From NCBI GenBank assembly GCA_900119285.1, contig FPIT01000010.1, positions 124,001 through 188,000 on the forward strand: DNA of 64,000 nucleotides. Reading direction: 5' to 3'. The notes under the pieces are model-generated. The model was not told the origin of the DNA. It saw only the letters and a program-made list of their open reading frames with translations, and did not search any database. Position 1 is the stretch's first letter; each line of letters starts with the position of its first letter. Shown here in pieces: positions 26,001-35,025 of this stretch. The translations under genes and the position numbers were made by a program. The stretch comes from Prevotellaceae bacterium HUN156 (GTDB taxonomy: Bacteria > Bacteroidota > Bacteroidia > Bacteroidales > Bacteroidaceae).

Positions 26001-26621
26001 GTCTTTAAGCGAGAAATATTTGTAGGGTGATAAATAGCCCTGCTTGATGAAATCTTTAATAGGCATCGATAGCACTAACTTATCAAAAAGAGACAAGAAA
26101 CTCTGATGGTTCATTCGCCAGGGGGTAGCTGTAACGCCAAGTTTCTTGGCATTAGCATACATTTCCCATAATTTTTGATATGAAGCTGCTAATGCATGGT
26201 GAGCTTCATCTATGATGATAAACTGAACTTTAAGTTTCTTTGCATCATTAATGTTATAGGCATTAGTAATGGTTTGTATTGATGCAACAATTACAGGAGT
26301 ATAGTAGTTTTTATCCCTACCTCCAGCAATTATTTGATGGGCAATCTGATATCTCTTAAGATTTTCAGATATCTGTTCAATAAGTTCTGTTCTATGGGCA
26401 ATTATAAGAATCTTTACTGCCTCCCTACGATGTATGCTGTATTTGTTGATGTCGCTGATGATAGATGTAAACAGACGAGTCTTACCAGTACCAGTTGGCA
26501 TCTGGAACATCACGTTATCTACTTCATCCCACGACTCAAAGATTTCCTCTTTCGCCTTTTGTTGATAAGAACGAAGTGAATTATCATTCTTACATATATC
26601 GTAATAACTCGTAATATTCAT
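23070..26621 (-). CDS. SF2 DEAD/DEAH-type helicase with two internal duplications
   Basis: This 1183-residue protein has residues 1-385 as a Res-type helicase core: Walker A MPTGTGKT (41-48), DEAH (138-141), TATP motif III and the QVGRGLR motif VI (341-347). Residues 436-583 and 614-763 are two copies of a domain starting FPLFGVTLGKTT with WTxD..FP..WKSKGF..W..SYDAW. Residues 961-1068 and 1076-1183 are two copies of a C-terminal domain (IIDSEGHKRVNIPG / FIDSEGRKRVNVPV). It is the last gene of the defence island. It probably moves on nucleic acid with the repeats sensing or binding a target. No nuclease motif is seen. Confidence 0.85.
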   Translation of the reverse strand: MNITSYYDICKNDNSLRSYQQKAKEEIFESWDEVDNVMFQMPTGTGKTRLFTSIISDINKYSIHRREAVKILIIAHRTELIEQISENLKRYQIAHQIIAGGRDKNYYTPVIVASIQTITNAYNINDAKKLKVQFIIIDEAHHALAASYQKLWEMYANAKKLGVTATPWRMNHQSFLSLFDKLVLSMPIKDFIKQGYLSPYKYFSLKDDSDIQRTIEGIEIDRFGEYKESSMQEKMDIGSIRAQLLHSYLSLAKGKKGIIYAINIVHAKHICKEYEDAGYKAVSIDSKTPAAERKELVSKFRKGQIDIIVNVDIFSEGFDCPDIEFIQLARPTRSLVKYLQQVGRGLRTTENKQHCIILDNVGMYSRFGLPDARRHWNYHFVGKDVDEEPQRLSLGEGNGNQRYVDLSEGTEEMELIQDDYEGIETDKVSLTDESELFPLFGVTLGKTTLEQALKYGGKLEVDEDTGEIFCDIENIQFYYNDDILNWLFWTKDYRDFPDSWKSKGFYWENSYDAWLDVYNRLGYNIKIIEEAEQIEYDGRMTLSGSFEAKSPNGTLRFYLRFKYGEKGCFKSSPCTLYAFSVSYFEPHIEKTDDEDDEDLAAEEITEPSTAVNTFFPLFGVTLGKTTWKDAEEMGYKVHKIDGDKSRSMNVEDVDFWDNEGEGIFSSLYWTRDENDFPSLWKSKGFNWILSYDAWIEVFKKMGYNITITRNPVRNTSNKRDTLSAEFEAISPDGLLTFIMDFIDGNNGCLTSSPNTLYSITVNYNNRSAVGSSKVNLPNGKSNSEDGRNTLRDDYLMKLKHAFDKKSTSYKYFWFMALVELYKETQVERIQFRQILIKMVAKAWKYVFLLNGQFPKTDQLPFYLLKLRSITNLNSNSKESEVEDYLNKNFETQNLNTILSPLLKNVPYRFLSPWIAFSNNDDVMKQSWKKTTRCPYELYNDHIVIDISWRAFLLVYYNYIQLFIEYGLEEYLKIDQNIKEPRDFYNTRFISINQLLKGIKRRKNQEDVKQILERFSFLSSDKITPVEIFEKIPKSNFIIDSEGHKRVNIPGDMWSLKVLEKLLLGENLNFKDDSIQLFEEVGLKAYLKNLGDNTNAKNRINAKYISLNKLIKAIQINKDEKIVQLFLEKYHFSSADEITPASLMKIMPESNCFIDSEGRKRVNVPVGMWSIDILDKLLSGEKIN

Positions 26622-26734
26622 TGCTTTATAGATTTCAGAACTTACAGATGAAAGGTTAATTATATCGTTTTATTATGTTTCACGGTGTTTAATATCGGGT
26701 AATATTAAATACATGATAACATGTATAATGATGA

Positions 26735-27415
26735 TTATTCTCCCCAGCGACCATTATTCTCTATTCTCTCTGGATTATCACCAATAATCAAGAGGATAAT
26801 AATCATAAGTAACGGAGAGGCTAATATACTTAATAATACCCATAGAACAACGTTACGGTGTCTCCTTTGAGCCATCAATGCAACGAGTACAAACAATCCT
26901 ACACTAACACTAATAGCAACGAGCAATATAATTATTATCGTAATGAAGAAGCCACTTGTGAATGTATCTGATTCTGAGTTTGACTTGGTATCATTATATG
27001 AACCATAATAATCACTATCGTCAGAACCTGACAATTCCTCGTTTGGCACATTATAATCTTTCAACTGGAAATTGATTTTGAAAGCTGGATTTTCGCCATC
27101 CCCCTTTGACTTGTAATAGTGATAGAATCGCCCAGCTTCATATGCAGGGATATTAATTTTCTTGGTCATGCCAGGAGCGATACTGACAAATTCTGAGAAT
27201 TCCTCATAGTCCAGTTCTTTACCCGACATATCTAGGTAAGTGATGAGAAACACTACATTCCGAATTTCTTCATTCGTATTGTTCTTTAAGGCGAGTGTAC
27301 CCTCATGGTCTATCCATGCCTGCTCGTAGGAAACCATGATAACATCATTACTCAAATCTTTAGCAAAAGCTGTAATTGAAATGAATAAAGTTAATAGTAA
27401 AACAATTCTTTTCAT
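26735..27415 (-). CDS. exported membrane protein of unknown function
   Basis: This 226-residue protein has a signal peptide (MKRIVLLLTLFISITAFA), an extracellular beta domain (about 20-150) and two C-terminal membrane helices (about 152-180 and 191-213), ending cytosolic. It sits between the helicase and small genes of the island. A phage-sensing or membrane-effector role is possible but unsupported. Confidence 0.7.
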   Translation of the reverse strand: MKRIVLLLTLFISITAFAKDLSNDVIMVSYEQAWIDHEGTLALKNNTNEEIRNVVFLITYLDMSGKELDYEEFSEFVSIAPGMTKKINIPAYEAGRFYHYYKSKGDGENPAFKINFQLKDYNVPNEELSGSDDSDYYGSYNDTKSNSESDTFTSGFFITIIIILLVAISVSVGLFVLVALMAQRRHRNVVLWVLLSILASPLLMIIILLIIGDNPERIENNGRWGE

Positions 27416-27481
27416 ATCATTATAATTTGGGGTAATTATTAGAAAATTTTCTTCAAGATATGCTTCTATTTTTAGTTAATA

Positions 27482-27667
27482 CTATGATTGGCTATAAAAT
27501 AAAGCATAGTCACCAGGAGTCAATAAATCCCAGTCCTCTAATGCTTCGATGGGATTAAGTCCACTTTTTCGTGCTCTTTTGTATTCGTATGTCATACCAC
27601 GACGGGCAGCAATCCTCATGGCGATGCGGTCTTGACGATAGTTCTTATTGTGATTGAATAGTTTCAT
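27482..27667 (-). CDS. small basic hypothetical protein
   Basis: This 61-residue protein starts at ATG 27667 (MKLFNHNKNYRQDRIAMRIAARRGMTYEYKRARKSGLNPIEALEDWDLL). The N-terminal half is strongly basic. It follows the NUDIX gene and may be coupled. No family recognised. Confidence 0.6.
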   Translation of the reverse strand: MKLFNHNKNYRQDRIAMRIAARRGMTYEYKRARKSGLNPIEALEDWDLLTPGDYALFYSQS

Positions 27668-27677
27668 TATTTTTTCT

Positions 27678-28118
27678 TTATAGTTCAACATTCTTTGCAT
27701 ACGCCCTTACCGCATCAGTTATTATATCATCGTGGTCGAATGCTAGCTGGGGAAGTTCTGTAATCGGGAACCATTCAGCTTTTGCTGCGTCGTCCTGGCC
27801 TTTAACTGGAGCTGGAGAATCTATGATTGCAAGATAAGCAACAGTGATTGTACGTCCTCGTGGGTCACGATCTACTTTCGAGTATGCTCCAATCTGATGA
27901 ACGACAGACACCTTCAAGCCCGTTTCTTCTTCAAGTTCGCGGATGGCGCACTCTTCTGTGGTCTCGTCCATATTCATAAATCCTCCAGGGAAAGCCCAAC
28001 AATCTTTGAATGGTTCTGCACCTCTTTGAATGAGCAGGACCTTTGGCTGTGGCTCATTGCTTATTACCACACAGTCTGCAGTAACTGAAGGACGAGGGTA
28101 TTTATATGTATATTCCAT
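27678..28118 (-). CDS. NUDIX hydrolase, ADP-ribose pyrophosphatase type
   Basis: This 146-residue protein has a complete Nudix box: GGFMNMDETTEECAIRELEE followed by ETGL (about 45-68), with REL..EE metal ligands. Context suggests an ADP-ribose or NAD-derived substrate because an ADP-ribosylglycohydrolase is three genes upstream. The length is typical for single-domain Nudix enzymes. Substrate is inferred, not shown. Confidence 0.9.
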   Translation of the reverse strand: MEYTYKYPRPSVTADCVVISNEPQPKVLLIQRGAEPFKDCWAFPGGFMNMDETTEECAIRELEEETGLKVSVVHQIGAYSKVDRDPRGRTITVAYLAIIDSPAPVKGQDDAAKAEWFPITELPQLAFDHDDIITDAVRAYAKNVEL

Positions 28119-28151
28119 GTTATTAGAATAATATTATTATCTTTCTCAAAA

Positions 28152-28676
28152 CTAATAAATCCTTCTAATCCAGCGACTCTTCTTAGTCATTCCCCATTGA
28201 ACATGCCATTTTCTTCCATCGGTTTTGTCTATTAAGATGAATTGGTACATGTTATGAGTTGGGTACAATTCAAAACTACCTGAACCATGACCTATACCAT
28301 AGGAAAAATCGTTATCGTTGATAGTTATACTTCCTTCTTTATCATCATCCAGAGACCATTGAAGCTGTTCAATTCTTCCAGTTTTGGTATCAAGTTGCAG
28401 AAATGTATAAATGTTCTCTGTTTGATATAGTTTGAAACGACCTTTAAGTGAGGAGTTAATATCCAATTGTTCTAACAAAGTATTATTCACTCTCATTAAG
28501 TATTCCATTTGAGTAAGCAATGAATCCATCTTAACGAGGAGAGAATCAGTTTTGTTAGGTTTGGATGTAGCAACCTTAACAGGTACGTTTACTTGTTTAA
28601 CAGTAGCAGTACTCTTCTTCTGAGCATAAACCGTACATGATAATGAAATCAATATAAATAAAACAAACTTTTTCAT
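28152..28676 (-). CDS. secreted hypothetical protein
   Basis: This 174-residue protein starts at ATG 28676 (MKKFVLFILISLSCTVYAQ, a signal peptide). A Lys/Ser/Thr linker and a short coiled coil (DSLLVKMDSLLTQMEYL) lead to a beta-rich domain with YTFLQLDTKTGRIEQLQWSLDDD and MYQFILIDKTDGRKWHVQWG. The two half-repeats resemble each other. Function unknown. Confidence 0.7.
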   Translation of the reverse strand: MKKFVLFILISLSCTVYAQKKSTATVKQVNVPVKVATSKPNKTDSLLVKMDSLLTQMEYLMRVNNTLLEQLDINSSLKGRFKLYQTENIYTFLQLDTKTGRIEQLQWSLDDDKEGSITINDNDFSYGIGHGSGSFELYPTHNMYQFILIDKTDGRKWHVQWGMTKKSRWIRRIY

Positions 28677-29455
28677 ATACATATTATTTTGTAAAATTCT
28701 GAAATAATAACCTTCATATCTTGGGGTATATATTCCAAGATTTCCATTTTCATCTTTTCAGGAATTCCCCATATAGCTTCGGCAATACTACCGACTATAG
28801 CCCCTAAGGTATCAGCATCCGCACCAAGGCTTACCGCTTTACGCACTGCGTCTTCAAAGGAATCGCTTAAGCCAATTATCCATAGTGCTACAGGTACAGT
28901 GCCTTGACATGTTTCATCAAAGCGATTTATGACATCCTCTTTTCGAATGTTGATGTCATAGTTAGAGAATTGAACACAATCTTCAAGGATGTCATCAATA
29001 TGCTCTGGAGCATCAGAACCAAACTGCCTAGCTTTGAAGATAGCCAACGCAACTGTCTGTGCACCTTTAATTCCTTCATCGTGGTTATGTGATGGCAGGG
29101 CTGTGGCTGCTGCAGCATCTAACACCTCGTTAATATCTTTATACCAATGAGCTACAGGAGATACGCGCATTGCTGAGCCGTTTCCGAATGAGTTATACGG
29201 CTGTGGATTGTCGCTGTGTACCCATTGTGCGAAACGACCACCATATCCACCCATCGGATTCGGATATCGATTGCACCAGTCATGGATGCTTTCGCCAAAG
29301 CCGCGTTCATTCAACAAAGCGTCGGCAACAGCGATAGTACAAATAGTATCGTCGGTGTAGCCGTTTTTCTTAGATAGCCACTCGAAATTGTAGTCGTTTG
29401 TTGGGTCAAATTCCCAACGGCTACCAACTATATCTCCAATTATTGCTCCTAACAT
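28673..29455 (-). CDS. ADP-ribosylglycohydrolase family protein
   Basis: This 260-residue ARH/DraG-fold enzyme has an N-terminal GAIIGDIVGSRWE (Mg site), GYTDDTICT (DD pair), GNGSAMRVSPV, and the C-terminal LGADADTLGAIVG (second metal site). These are the hallmark motifs for removing ADP-ribose from proteins. It overlaps the next gene by 4 bp. In a defence island it may reverse ADP-ribosylation or act as an antitoxin-like partner; a housekeeping-type role is equally possible. Confidence 0.92.
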   Translation of the reverse strand: MLGAIIGDIVGSRWEFDPTNDYNFEWLSKKNGYTDDTICTIAVADALLNERGFGESIHDWCNRYPNPMGGYGGRFAQWVHSDNPQPYNSFGNGSAMRVSPVAHWYKDINEVLDAAAATALPSHNHDEGIKGAQTVALAIFKARQFGSDAPEHIDDILEDCVQFSNYDINIRKEDVINRFDETCQGTVPVALWIIGLSDSFEDAVRKAVSLGADADTLGAIVGSIAEAIWGIPEKMKMEILEYIPQDMKVIISEFYKIICI

Positions 29456-29456
29456 T

Positions 29457-31838
29457 TTATTTCGTTATTAGTAATTTGTCTAAAGCGATTCTTATATGTC
29501 TATATCGGAAAGCATTATCGTATCTTTCTGATAATGGTGTCATCTCTTCCTCAAGGAATTCCTCTGATGGAATACCATATATCGAAATTAGATTTTGCAT
29601 TGCTTTAAGAACTCTTATCTTTAGATGCTCCTCCTTTACAGTTGCATTTTTAAGAAATAGTGCAAAAAAAAGGATTGCATACTTTAAAGAGCGTTTTGCT
29701 ATTTTATTGAAATCATCATTATTACAATCTTTTCCATATTTTTGGCTAAAAATGGAGAATTGTTCCAAGGCCAATACACCTTTATTATTCATACAGCTGT
29801 CTAAGCTATCATATAATTTTTTTTGAGAACAACTAAGACTTAAACTGTCAAGTTCTTCTAATTTGTACATATGCCGCTTTAGATAACAAATCTCCATGGC
29901 TGTAAACAGAGATAATGAAAAGAAATTCAAATCATCTTTAGTTATACTGTTTATTCCAGTTTCTCTTATCTGTTCATTTCGGTAATCTACCAGCTCTAAA
30001 TAATTAGATAAGATTTTGCTTGCAATTTCTCCATAATCTTCAATATTTTCTTTTGGTACAAAGATTTTCTTTTGTTCAATAACATTTCTTTCATTACTAA
30101 ATTCTGCATCGCCAGATTCCTCTTCATCCGTAATGGCTTCTTTTATTGAATTTATTTTTTTTCTGATACTATTCTCTATACATTCAATCAATCGTGAAGT
30201 TCTATCAACATATTTTCCTCTACTACTATTTACTTCATTATTGTCTAATTCTGCGTTATATGCAGAATTAGGCAATGATTTATGATTAGTCAATCCTTTT
30301 ACTAATGAAGGAACCTTTATCGGCTTTACCTCTTCTTCTGTTTCATTAACGAGCTCCCACATAATGTCAGATAACATGTCTGCTACCTCCATTCCTTGAT
30401 AACCTTCATTTTCAATTTGAGATATAAATCTATTCAAACTCCTACTAGCCTGTGATGGATTAGTAGCTTCAAGTTGGTCAAGCCTGTTTATAAATACTCT
30501 ATTTGATAAGCATTCTCCTTCTGAAGAAGAGATATAACAGGCTGCCAAGTTCTTACCTAAAGATTTCTCTATACAATATGTTGAATTATCCGCTTTGTTA
30601 ATTTCAACTATGTCAACTTTATAACCATAATCTATATATAAAGAGGTATTAGGTTCAATAGTTTGGGCGCAAGACACAGTTAGCCTTCCGCTTTCATAAT
30701 TAGCGGATAAGATCTTATATTTATGCGCGATAGTATCTTCATCATTTGAAGAAACAGGTTTCATATCCTGATATCTTTTATTTAACTTTTTCCTTGCTTT
30801 AAGGCCCAACTCGTCAAGGAAATCTATTTCTTGTGAAGAATAAATAATACCGAATTCTTCATTGATACCTCTTTTTTCGAGTGTTCCTAGTCCTGCTTTT
30901 GTTGCATTTGCACTAACTATTATACAATACTCTGAACTGTCCGTTTTGAAATGAAAAATTTTCGCGTGAAGATTTCTTCTATAAACCTTAAAGGTTTGTT
31001 TTCCTCTAATAGTCTCATTGAAACTATAAAAACCTATTTGCTTTGTTTCTGGCATTTTATACGGTGGTAGAGAACAACTTTCATCAATTAGGACATCTAT
31101 CTTTGAGTTTGGACATAGTTCTGCCAATGTAATCAGCGAGTTACCCTTTTCGTCAAAAAAAGGACTTACAACAGTAACTCTCTTGACTTGATTAAGAGGA
31201 ACGATATTCGAGATCTGTTTCATGATACTCGAAGAGTCATCGTTATAAAGGAGGGCAGCTTTTAATTCATCATTTATGTCACAAACTTGATGAGGAACGA
31301 TTGGGTATGTTGAATCGAGATAAATACAATTATCAGCTACTTCCTTAAGTATACGTCTTTTTTCAAAAGAATTGAACTGATTAGAAAAACGTGCTAAATA
31401 CCGCCAACATTCTTCAATTAATGGACGATGTGACTCATCCGATTCGTCAATCATTAAACCTGTAAAGACCTCATGATTCTTTCCATGTCCAGCAACTGTC
31501 AAGTTGCCAGAACCAAATACTACAAGTACGGAATCATCACCTACGAAAAAATTAATCTTTGGGTGGAATGCTCCCTTTGATGTAATTCCAGAAATACAAT
31601 AGTCTCTTCCAATATGTTTTAAATACTGCGGATTTACATATTCTATTTCCTTTTCCAACTGTTGCGAATCTGCTAATATATTGATACTGCTAATTTGTTT
31701 TCTATACAGCAAATTAACCAAATGATTGTCAAAATGAATTAAATCAACAGCAAAGGCAGTAAGGATGGCTGAATGAAATCTACCATTCTTATGTCCTGTC
31801 GGAATATCCGAAAAAATTGAATGTTCAATCATTGCCAT
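29457..31838 (-). CDS. phospholipase-D-fold protein with two HKD-like motifs
   Basis: This 793-residue protein (start ATG 31838, overlapping the previous gene by 14 bp) has HPKINFF followed by GSGNLT (His92-x-Lys94), and HAKIFHF followed by SANAT (His291-x-Lys293). The two half-sites are the usual PLD nuclease pair. The rest (400-790) is helical with an acidic region. The DNA is very AT-rich. With the 504-residue partner it forms a tight two-gene module, likely a defence nuclease. No known system name is assigned. Confidence 0.75.
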   Translation of the reverse strand: MAMIEHSIFSDIPTGHKNGRFHSAILTAFAVDLIHFDNHLVNLLYRKQISSINILADSQQLEKEIEYVNPQYLKHIGRDYCISGITSKGAFHPKINFFVGDDSVLVVFGSGNLTVAGHGKNHEVFTGLMIDESDESHRPLIEECWRYLARFSNQFNSFEKRRILKEVADNCIYLDSTYPIVPHQVCDINDELKAALLYNDDSSSIMKQISNIVPLNQVKRVTVVSPFFDEKGNSLITLAELCPNSKIDVLIDESCSLPPYKMPETKQIGFYSFNETIRGKQTFKVYRRNLHAKIFHFKTDSSEYCIIVSANATKAGLGTLEKRGINEEFGIIYSSQEIDFLDELGLKARKKLNKRYQDMKPVSSNDEDTIAHKYKILSANYESGRLTVSCAQTIEPNTSLYIDYGYKVDIVEINKADNSTYCIEKSLGKNLAACYISSSEGECLSNRVFINRLDQLEATNPSQASRSLNRFISQIENEGYQGMEVADMLSDIMWELVNETEEEVKPIKVPSLVKGLTNHKSLPNSAYNAELDNNEVNSSRGKYVDRTSRLIECIENSIRKKINSIKEAITDEEESGDAEFSNERNVIEQKKIFVPKENIEDYGEIASKILSNYLELVDYRNEQIRETGINSITKDDLNFFSLSLFTAMEICYLKRHMYKLEELDSLSLSCSQKKLYDSLDSCMNNKGVLALEQFSIFSQKYGKDCNNDDFNKIAKRSLKYAILFFALFLKNATVKEEHLKIRVLKAMQNLISIYGIPSEEFLEEEMTPLSERYDNAFRYRHIRIALDKLLITK

Positions 31839-33339
31839 AGTTTTTAATGTAATTCTTTGCAATATCAGTTAAGTTTCCTTCAGAATCTACATAACCTAAA
31901 TCTAGGAGAAAATTATAAAGAGAAACAATGCGAGGGGACGTTTCTGTTGGATAACGCATTTCAACTAAAACTACCTTTCCATCCTCAAAAATGAATTTAC
32001 GAAGGTCAGTTTCGGAATTACCCATCTTACTTATAGCAACGATGGTATGTTCCTGCATTATTTGTTGAACTATCTTTTCTATATAATTAGGAATTGAAAG
32101 ATTGTAATGGTTAACTATATATGATTTCAATCCATTACTAATTATACCACGTTGATTTATAAGGTCATTCTTGTTCTCAAACTTAATAATTATTGTCTTG
32201 TTTAATTCATATTCTATTTGAAGTCTAAGTAAGAGATATATAGCTTGTGCTACAGCGTTAGGATAATCTTTAGTAATAATAAGATTTTTAAGTTCATTAT
32301 ACATCTCCGCAATATCTCCACTAACATTATCTTTCCATTCGTTTAAAGAATGGTATTTTTGTTCATTTTTCAAACAAGATAGTGTTTTATTTTTAATATC
32401 TTCAATGAGTACTCTCACTGAAGGGGTGGATAAATCATCAATTTCATTTAGTATAAAACAGAAAATTGTTTCAATACAATAATGAAAGGCCTCACACAAA
32501 TAATAGAAATACCAACCAAATGCAGCTTCAGACTCGCTATCTTTCACATAATTCAAGAAGCGATGTTCTACGAATTTGTTAACAGGGATGCCGTGATCCA
32601 GATCATTAAGCATAAGTTGTACTGTCTCACGGCGTAGAGAAGAATCATCATCACGTTTTATTAGTAAATAGTTTAGACTATTCCATTCTTCAGAATGTAT
32701 CTTCAGTTTATTTAATCCCAAAGGCAAAAGCATTTCTCTTTCGTCCTCGGACATTGCTCCTTCATTAATACATTCAATGAATAGATTCCTAATTGTTTTA
32801 TCTACACTATTACGAACAGCATTGGCTAATTCTTTGCCATCATTAAGTAAATAATAACGTCCTGGTTCGATTTTTACTAAATTATAGTATATTAGAGAGC
32901 CCAAATAATACTGTCCAAAAGCTCCAGTCGGATATGTCCAATATTTATCTTCTGATTCATAGTCGCCACCATCCTCCAAATCATACAAATTATCTTCTAT
33001 CACTTTATATCTTTGCTGTGATACAAATAATGCGCCAACAACTGAACCAACGTTTTGGTCTTTCATTATCAAAGCCATAGCAAGTTCTGCACGACGGATG
33101 AAATTATATTGATAAACTTCTGTTTGCTTTTGCGTCTCCAAGATATCATATTCGCTAAGGAGCCAACAGTATAGGCTATAATAACGGATGTGACCAGTGA
33201 GGTTAGTCAACCCTGGCAGTAGTTTACCATAAGTACTAACCGAACTATTCTGTATTCCCATTGGGTCACGACCTCCTTTAAAGCCATCATTAGATGACCA
33301 GAAGGGTTTAGTAATATCTGATAGTTTGAATTGAGGCAT
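31825..33339 (-). CDS. unknown helical protein partnered with the PLD gene
   Basis: This 504-residue protein begins MPQFKLSDITKPFWSSNDGF and carries GLTNLTGHIRYYSLYCWLLSEYD, PTGAFGQYYLGSLIYYNLV and LNDGKELANAVRNSV. It is mainly helical with Tyr-rich helices and a C-terminal MRYPTETSPRIVSLYNFLLDLGYVDSEG. No known domain is identified. It overlaps the PLD gene, so the two are likely made and used together, for example as a sensor with a nuclease effector. Confidence 0.7.
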   Translation of the reverse strand: MPQFKLSDITKPFWSSNDGFKGGRDPMGIQNSSVSTYGKLLPGLTNLTGHIRYYSLYCWLLSEYDILETQKQTEVYQYNFIRRAELAMALIMKDQNVGSVVGALFVSQQRYKVIEDNLYDLEDGGDYESEDKYWTYPTGAFGQYYLGSLIYYNLVKIEPGRYYLLNDGKELANAVRNSVDKTIRNLFIECINEGAMSEDEREMLLPLGLNKLKIHSEEWNSLNYLLIKRDDDSSLRRETVQLMLNDLDHGIPVNKFVEHRFLNYVKDSESEAAFGWYFYYLCEAFHYCIETIFCFILNEIDDLSTPSVRVLIEDIKNKTLSCLKNEQKYHSLNEWKDNVSGDIAEMYNELKNLIITKDYPNAVAQAIYLLLRLQIEYELNKTIIIKFENKNDLINQRGIISNGLKSYIVNHYNLSIPNYIEKIVQQIMQEHTIVAISKMGNSETDLRKFIFEDGKVVLVEMRYPTETSPRIVSLYNFLLDLGYVDSEGNLTDIAKNYIKNYGND

Positions 33340-33360
33340 ATTTTTAAATAAATCTATATT

Positions 33361-34353
33361 TCAAAAGGGATAATTAATTGGGATAAGATTATGGATATGA
33401 GGAATATAAAAATCTTCCAGATACCATTTTGGAGAATTTGTTATATTAAAAAACATTTTCATATGTTCTTTCCAAATAGAATTATCTTTACCATATTGAG
33501 CAATAATTATAATAGCATATGCTGCAATTGATGCAAGTGCATTATCAAGGGTTGCCAATTTTAAATATGTTTCTCTATCATGTTTAATTTTATTATAAAC
33601 ATCATACCATGGTAGAGACTGAGTCGGCTGTTGATTATTCCATAAACTGTATGGAGAGAAGACTCCCATTTCTTCGTATTCATAAAATTCAAGTGAGTAT
33701 TCATTTAATCTCATAGCCGCCTTTAGCTTTACATAGTCATTTGTAGAATATCTGTCATCTTTAACTAATACACCATTTGATTTTAATATCTTACTCATCA
33801 TAGAATCAATTTCTGTACATGATAATAAGATAATGTTCCTTAGACTATTACCATAAGCTTCTTTATTGTCAATAGTTGGCTCTAAGACTCTAAAAACTAT
33901 CTTTAATTCTTCAAGAATAAGATCAAGTTGACGCAAATGACTTAAATATTCTTTTCTATAATTCCATATTGATATATCATCGTAACTATCAGAATATGGA
34001 TTGCCTTGTTTTGCAAGATGGAAACTTTGCAACTTATATGAAACAACAGGGCGATAAATATTTTTATAATACTCACCAATATTATGATTTGACTTGTGCT
34101 CTATAATTTTGTAATCAAAATCAAGCTTTAAGTCAAGCCCTTTAGGTATATTTGATAGAAAATCTTCAATATTATCAAAAGGTTCACCATTCTCTTTTTT
34201 TATTGGAATACAGAATCTCACTCCGTCTGGCAAACAGAGCCATTCGAATTTATCATCTTTGCAAGAGAACAACAAGTCATATGAAGAATTTGACCTTATT
34301 GGATCTTTATCATCTGCTATTATATTGTATATATAGACGCCATCTGTTTTCAT
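33361..34353 (-). CDS. HEPN-like protein next to type I RM genes
   Basis: This 330-residue protein's N-terminal half is beta-rich. The C-terminal half has SLRNIILLSCTEIDSMMSKIL (about 170-190) and PWYDVYNKIKHDRETYLKLATLDNALASIAAYAIIII (248-285). The 'RN..LLSCTEID' plus 'YNKIKHDR' pair resembles the two helices of HEPN-type folds, some of which are RNases. Catalytic function is not established. It is AT-rich like the following module. Confidence 0.55.
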   Translation of the reverse strand: MKTDGVYIYNIIADDKDPIRSNSSYDLLFSCKDDKFEWLCLPDGVRFCIPIKKENGEPFDNIEDFLSNIPKGLDLKLDFDYKIIEHKSNHNIGEYYKNIYRPVVSYKLQSFHLAKQGNPYSDSYDDISIWNYRKEYLSHLRQLDLILEELKIVFRVLEPTIDNKEAYGNSLRNIILLSCTEIDSMMSKILKSNGVLVKDDRYSTNDYVKLKAAMRLNEYSLEFYEYEEMGVFSPYSLWNNQQPTQSLPWYDVYNKIKHDRETYLKLATLDNALASIAAYAIIIIAQYGKDNSIWKEHMKMFFNITNSPKWYLEDFYIPHIHNLIPINYPF

Positions 34354-34384
34354 TGTTCAAATTGGGTTGATGTCAAAAAAATGA

Positions 34385-35014
34385 TTATTCTTCAAATGGA
34401 TAAGTTTCGTCATAGATTTCACTTAGCAGACGGTCATTGAACAACCAATGAGGAGTCGGCTGGATATGCTTGACCTTGTAACCTTTTAACTTTGCAGACA
34501 GCGCACTAATGGATGTTTCTTCTCCTTCATAGCATACTTTACGATCAGATAAGATGGATACAGTAATTGACGGGTCATCTTTCCATTTTAAGACATCACC
34601 CTTTTGTAATCCCATCTCATAGAAATTGAGCGGAGGGCGTTTGGATTGAGCCTTCGTACTGGCAGCCTTATCCTCATCAGTGAGGTCATTCTGAATTTCC
34701 TCACTCACATCTTCCGTCACATCTTCGTGATGGAATAGTTCCAAAATCGCCTGTGCCTGTTCCACATTGATACGGAAGAACTCACGGTTCTGATTTATGC
34801 GCTGCGGGTCAAATGCTTTGTGAAGGGCTTTCTCAATTTTAAGACAGTCGCTCTTTTTAACCTTACATGCGAACTTACATTCAAACGGTACAGGAACACC
34901 AGTTGTATAGAGTTCTTTCATTCGTTTGTCAATATCTTCTTGTGCTGTCATGCCAATTTTCACAAGCCCAGGCATAACAGGATTGGTCAGTAGATATACA
35001 ATTCCGTATTCCAT
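34385..35014 (-). CDS. GIY-YIG (T5orf172-type) nuclease with RAMA-like C terminus
   Basis: This 209-residue protein has an N-terminal GIY-YIG domain: GIVYLLTNPVMPGLVKIGMT, then RMKELYTTGVPVPFECKFACKV, and catalytic-region KALHKAFDPQRINQNREFFRI. The C terminus (about 130-205) has GDVLKWKDDPSITVSILSDRKVCYEGEETSISALSAKLKG, like the RAMA domain found with modification enzymes. It lies 11 bp after the YgjP-like gene in the RM operon. It may read methylation state and nick DNA. Confidence 0.75.
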   Translation of the reverse strand: MEYGIVYLLTNPVMPGLVKIGMTAQEDIDKRMKELYTTGVPVPFECKFACKVKKSDCLKIEKALHKAFDPQRINQNREFFRINVEQAQAILELFHHEDVTEDVSEEIQNDLTDEDKAASTKAQSKRPPLNFYEMGLQKGDVLKWKDDPSITVSILSDRKVCYEGEETSISALSAKLKGYKVKHIQPTPHWLFNDRLLSEIYDETYPFEE

Positions 35015-35025
35015 ATTCTTTTTTT

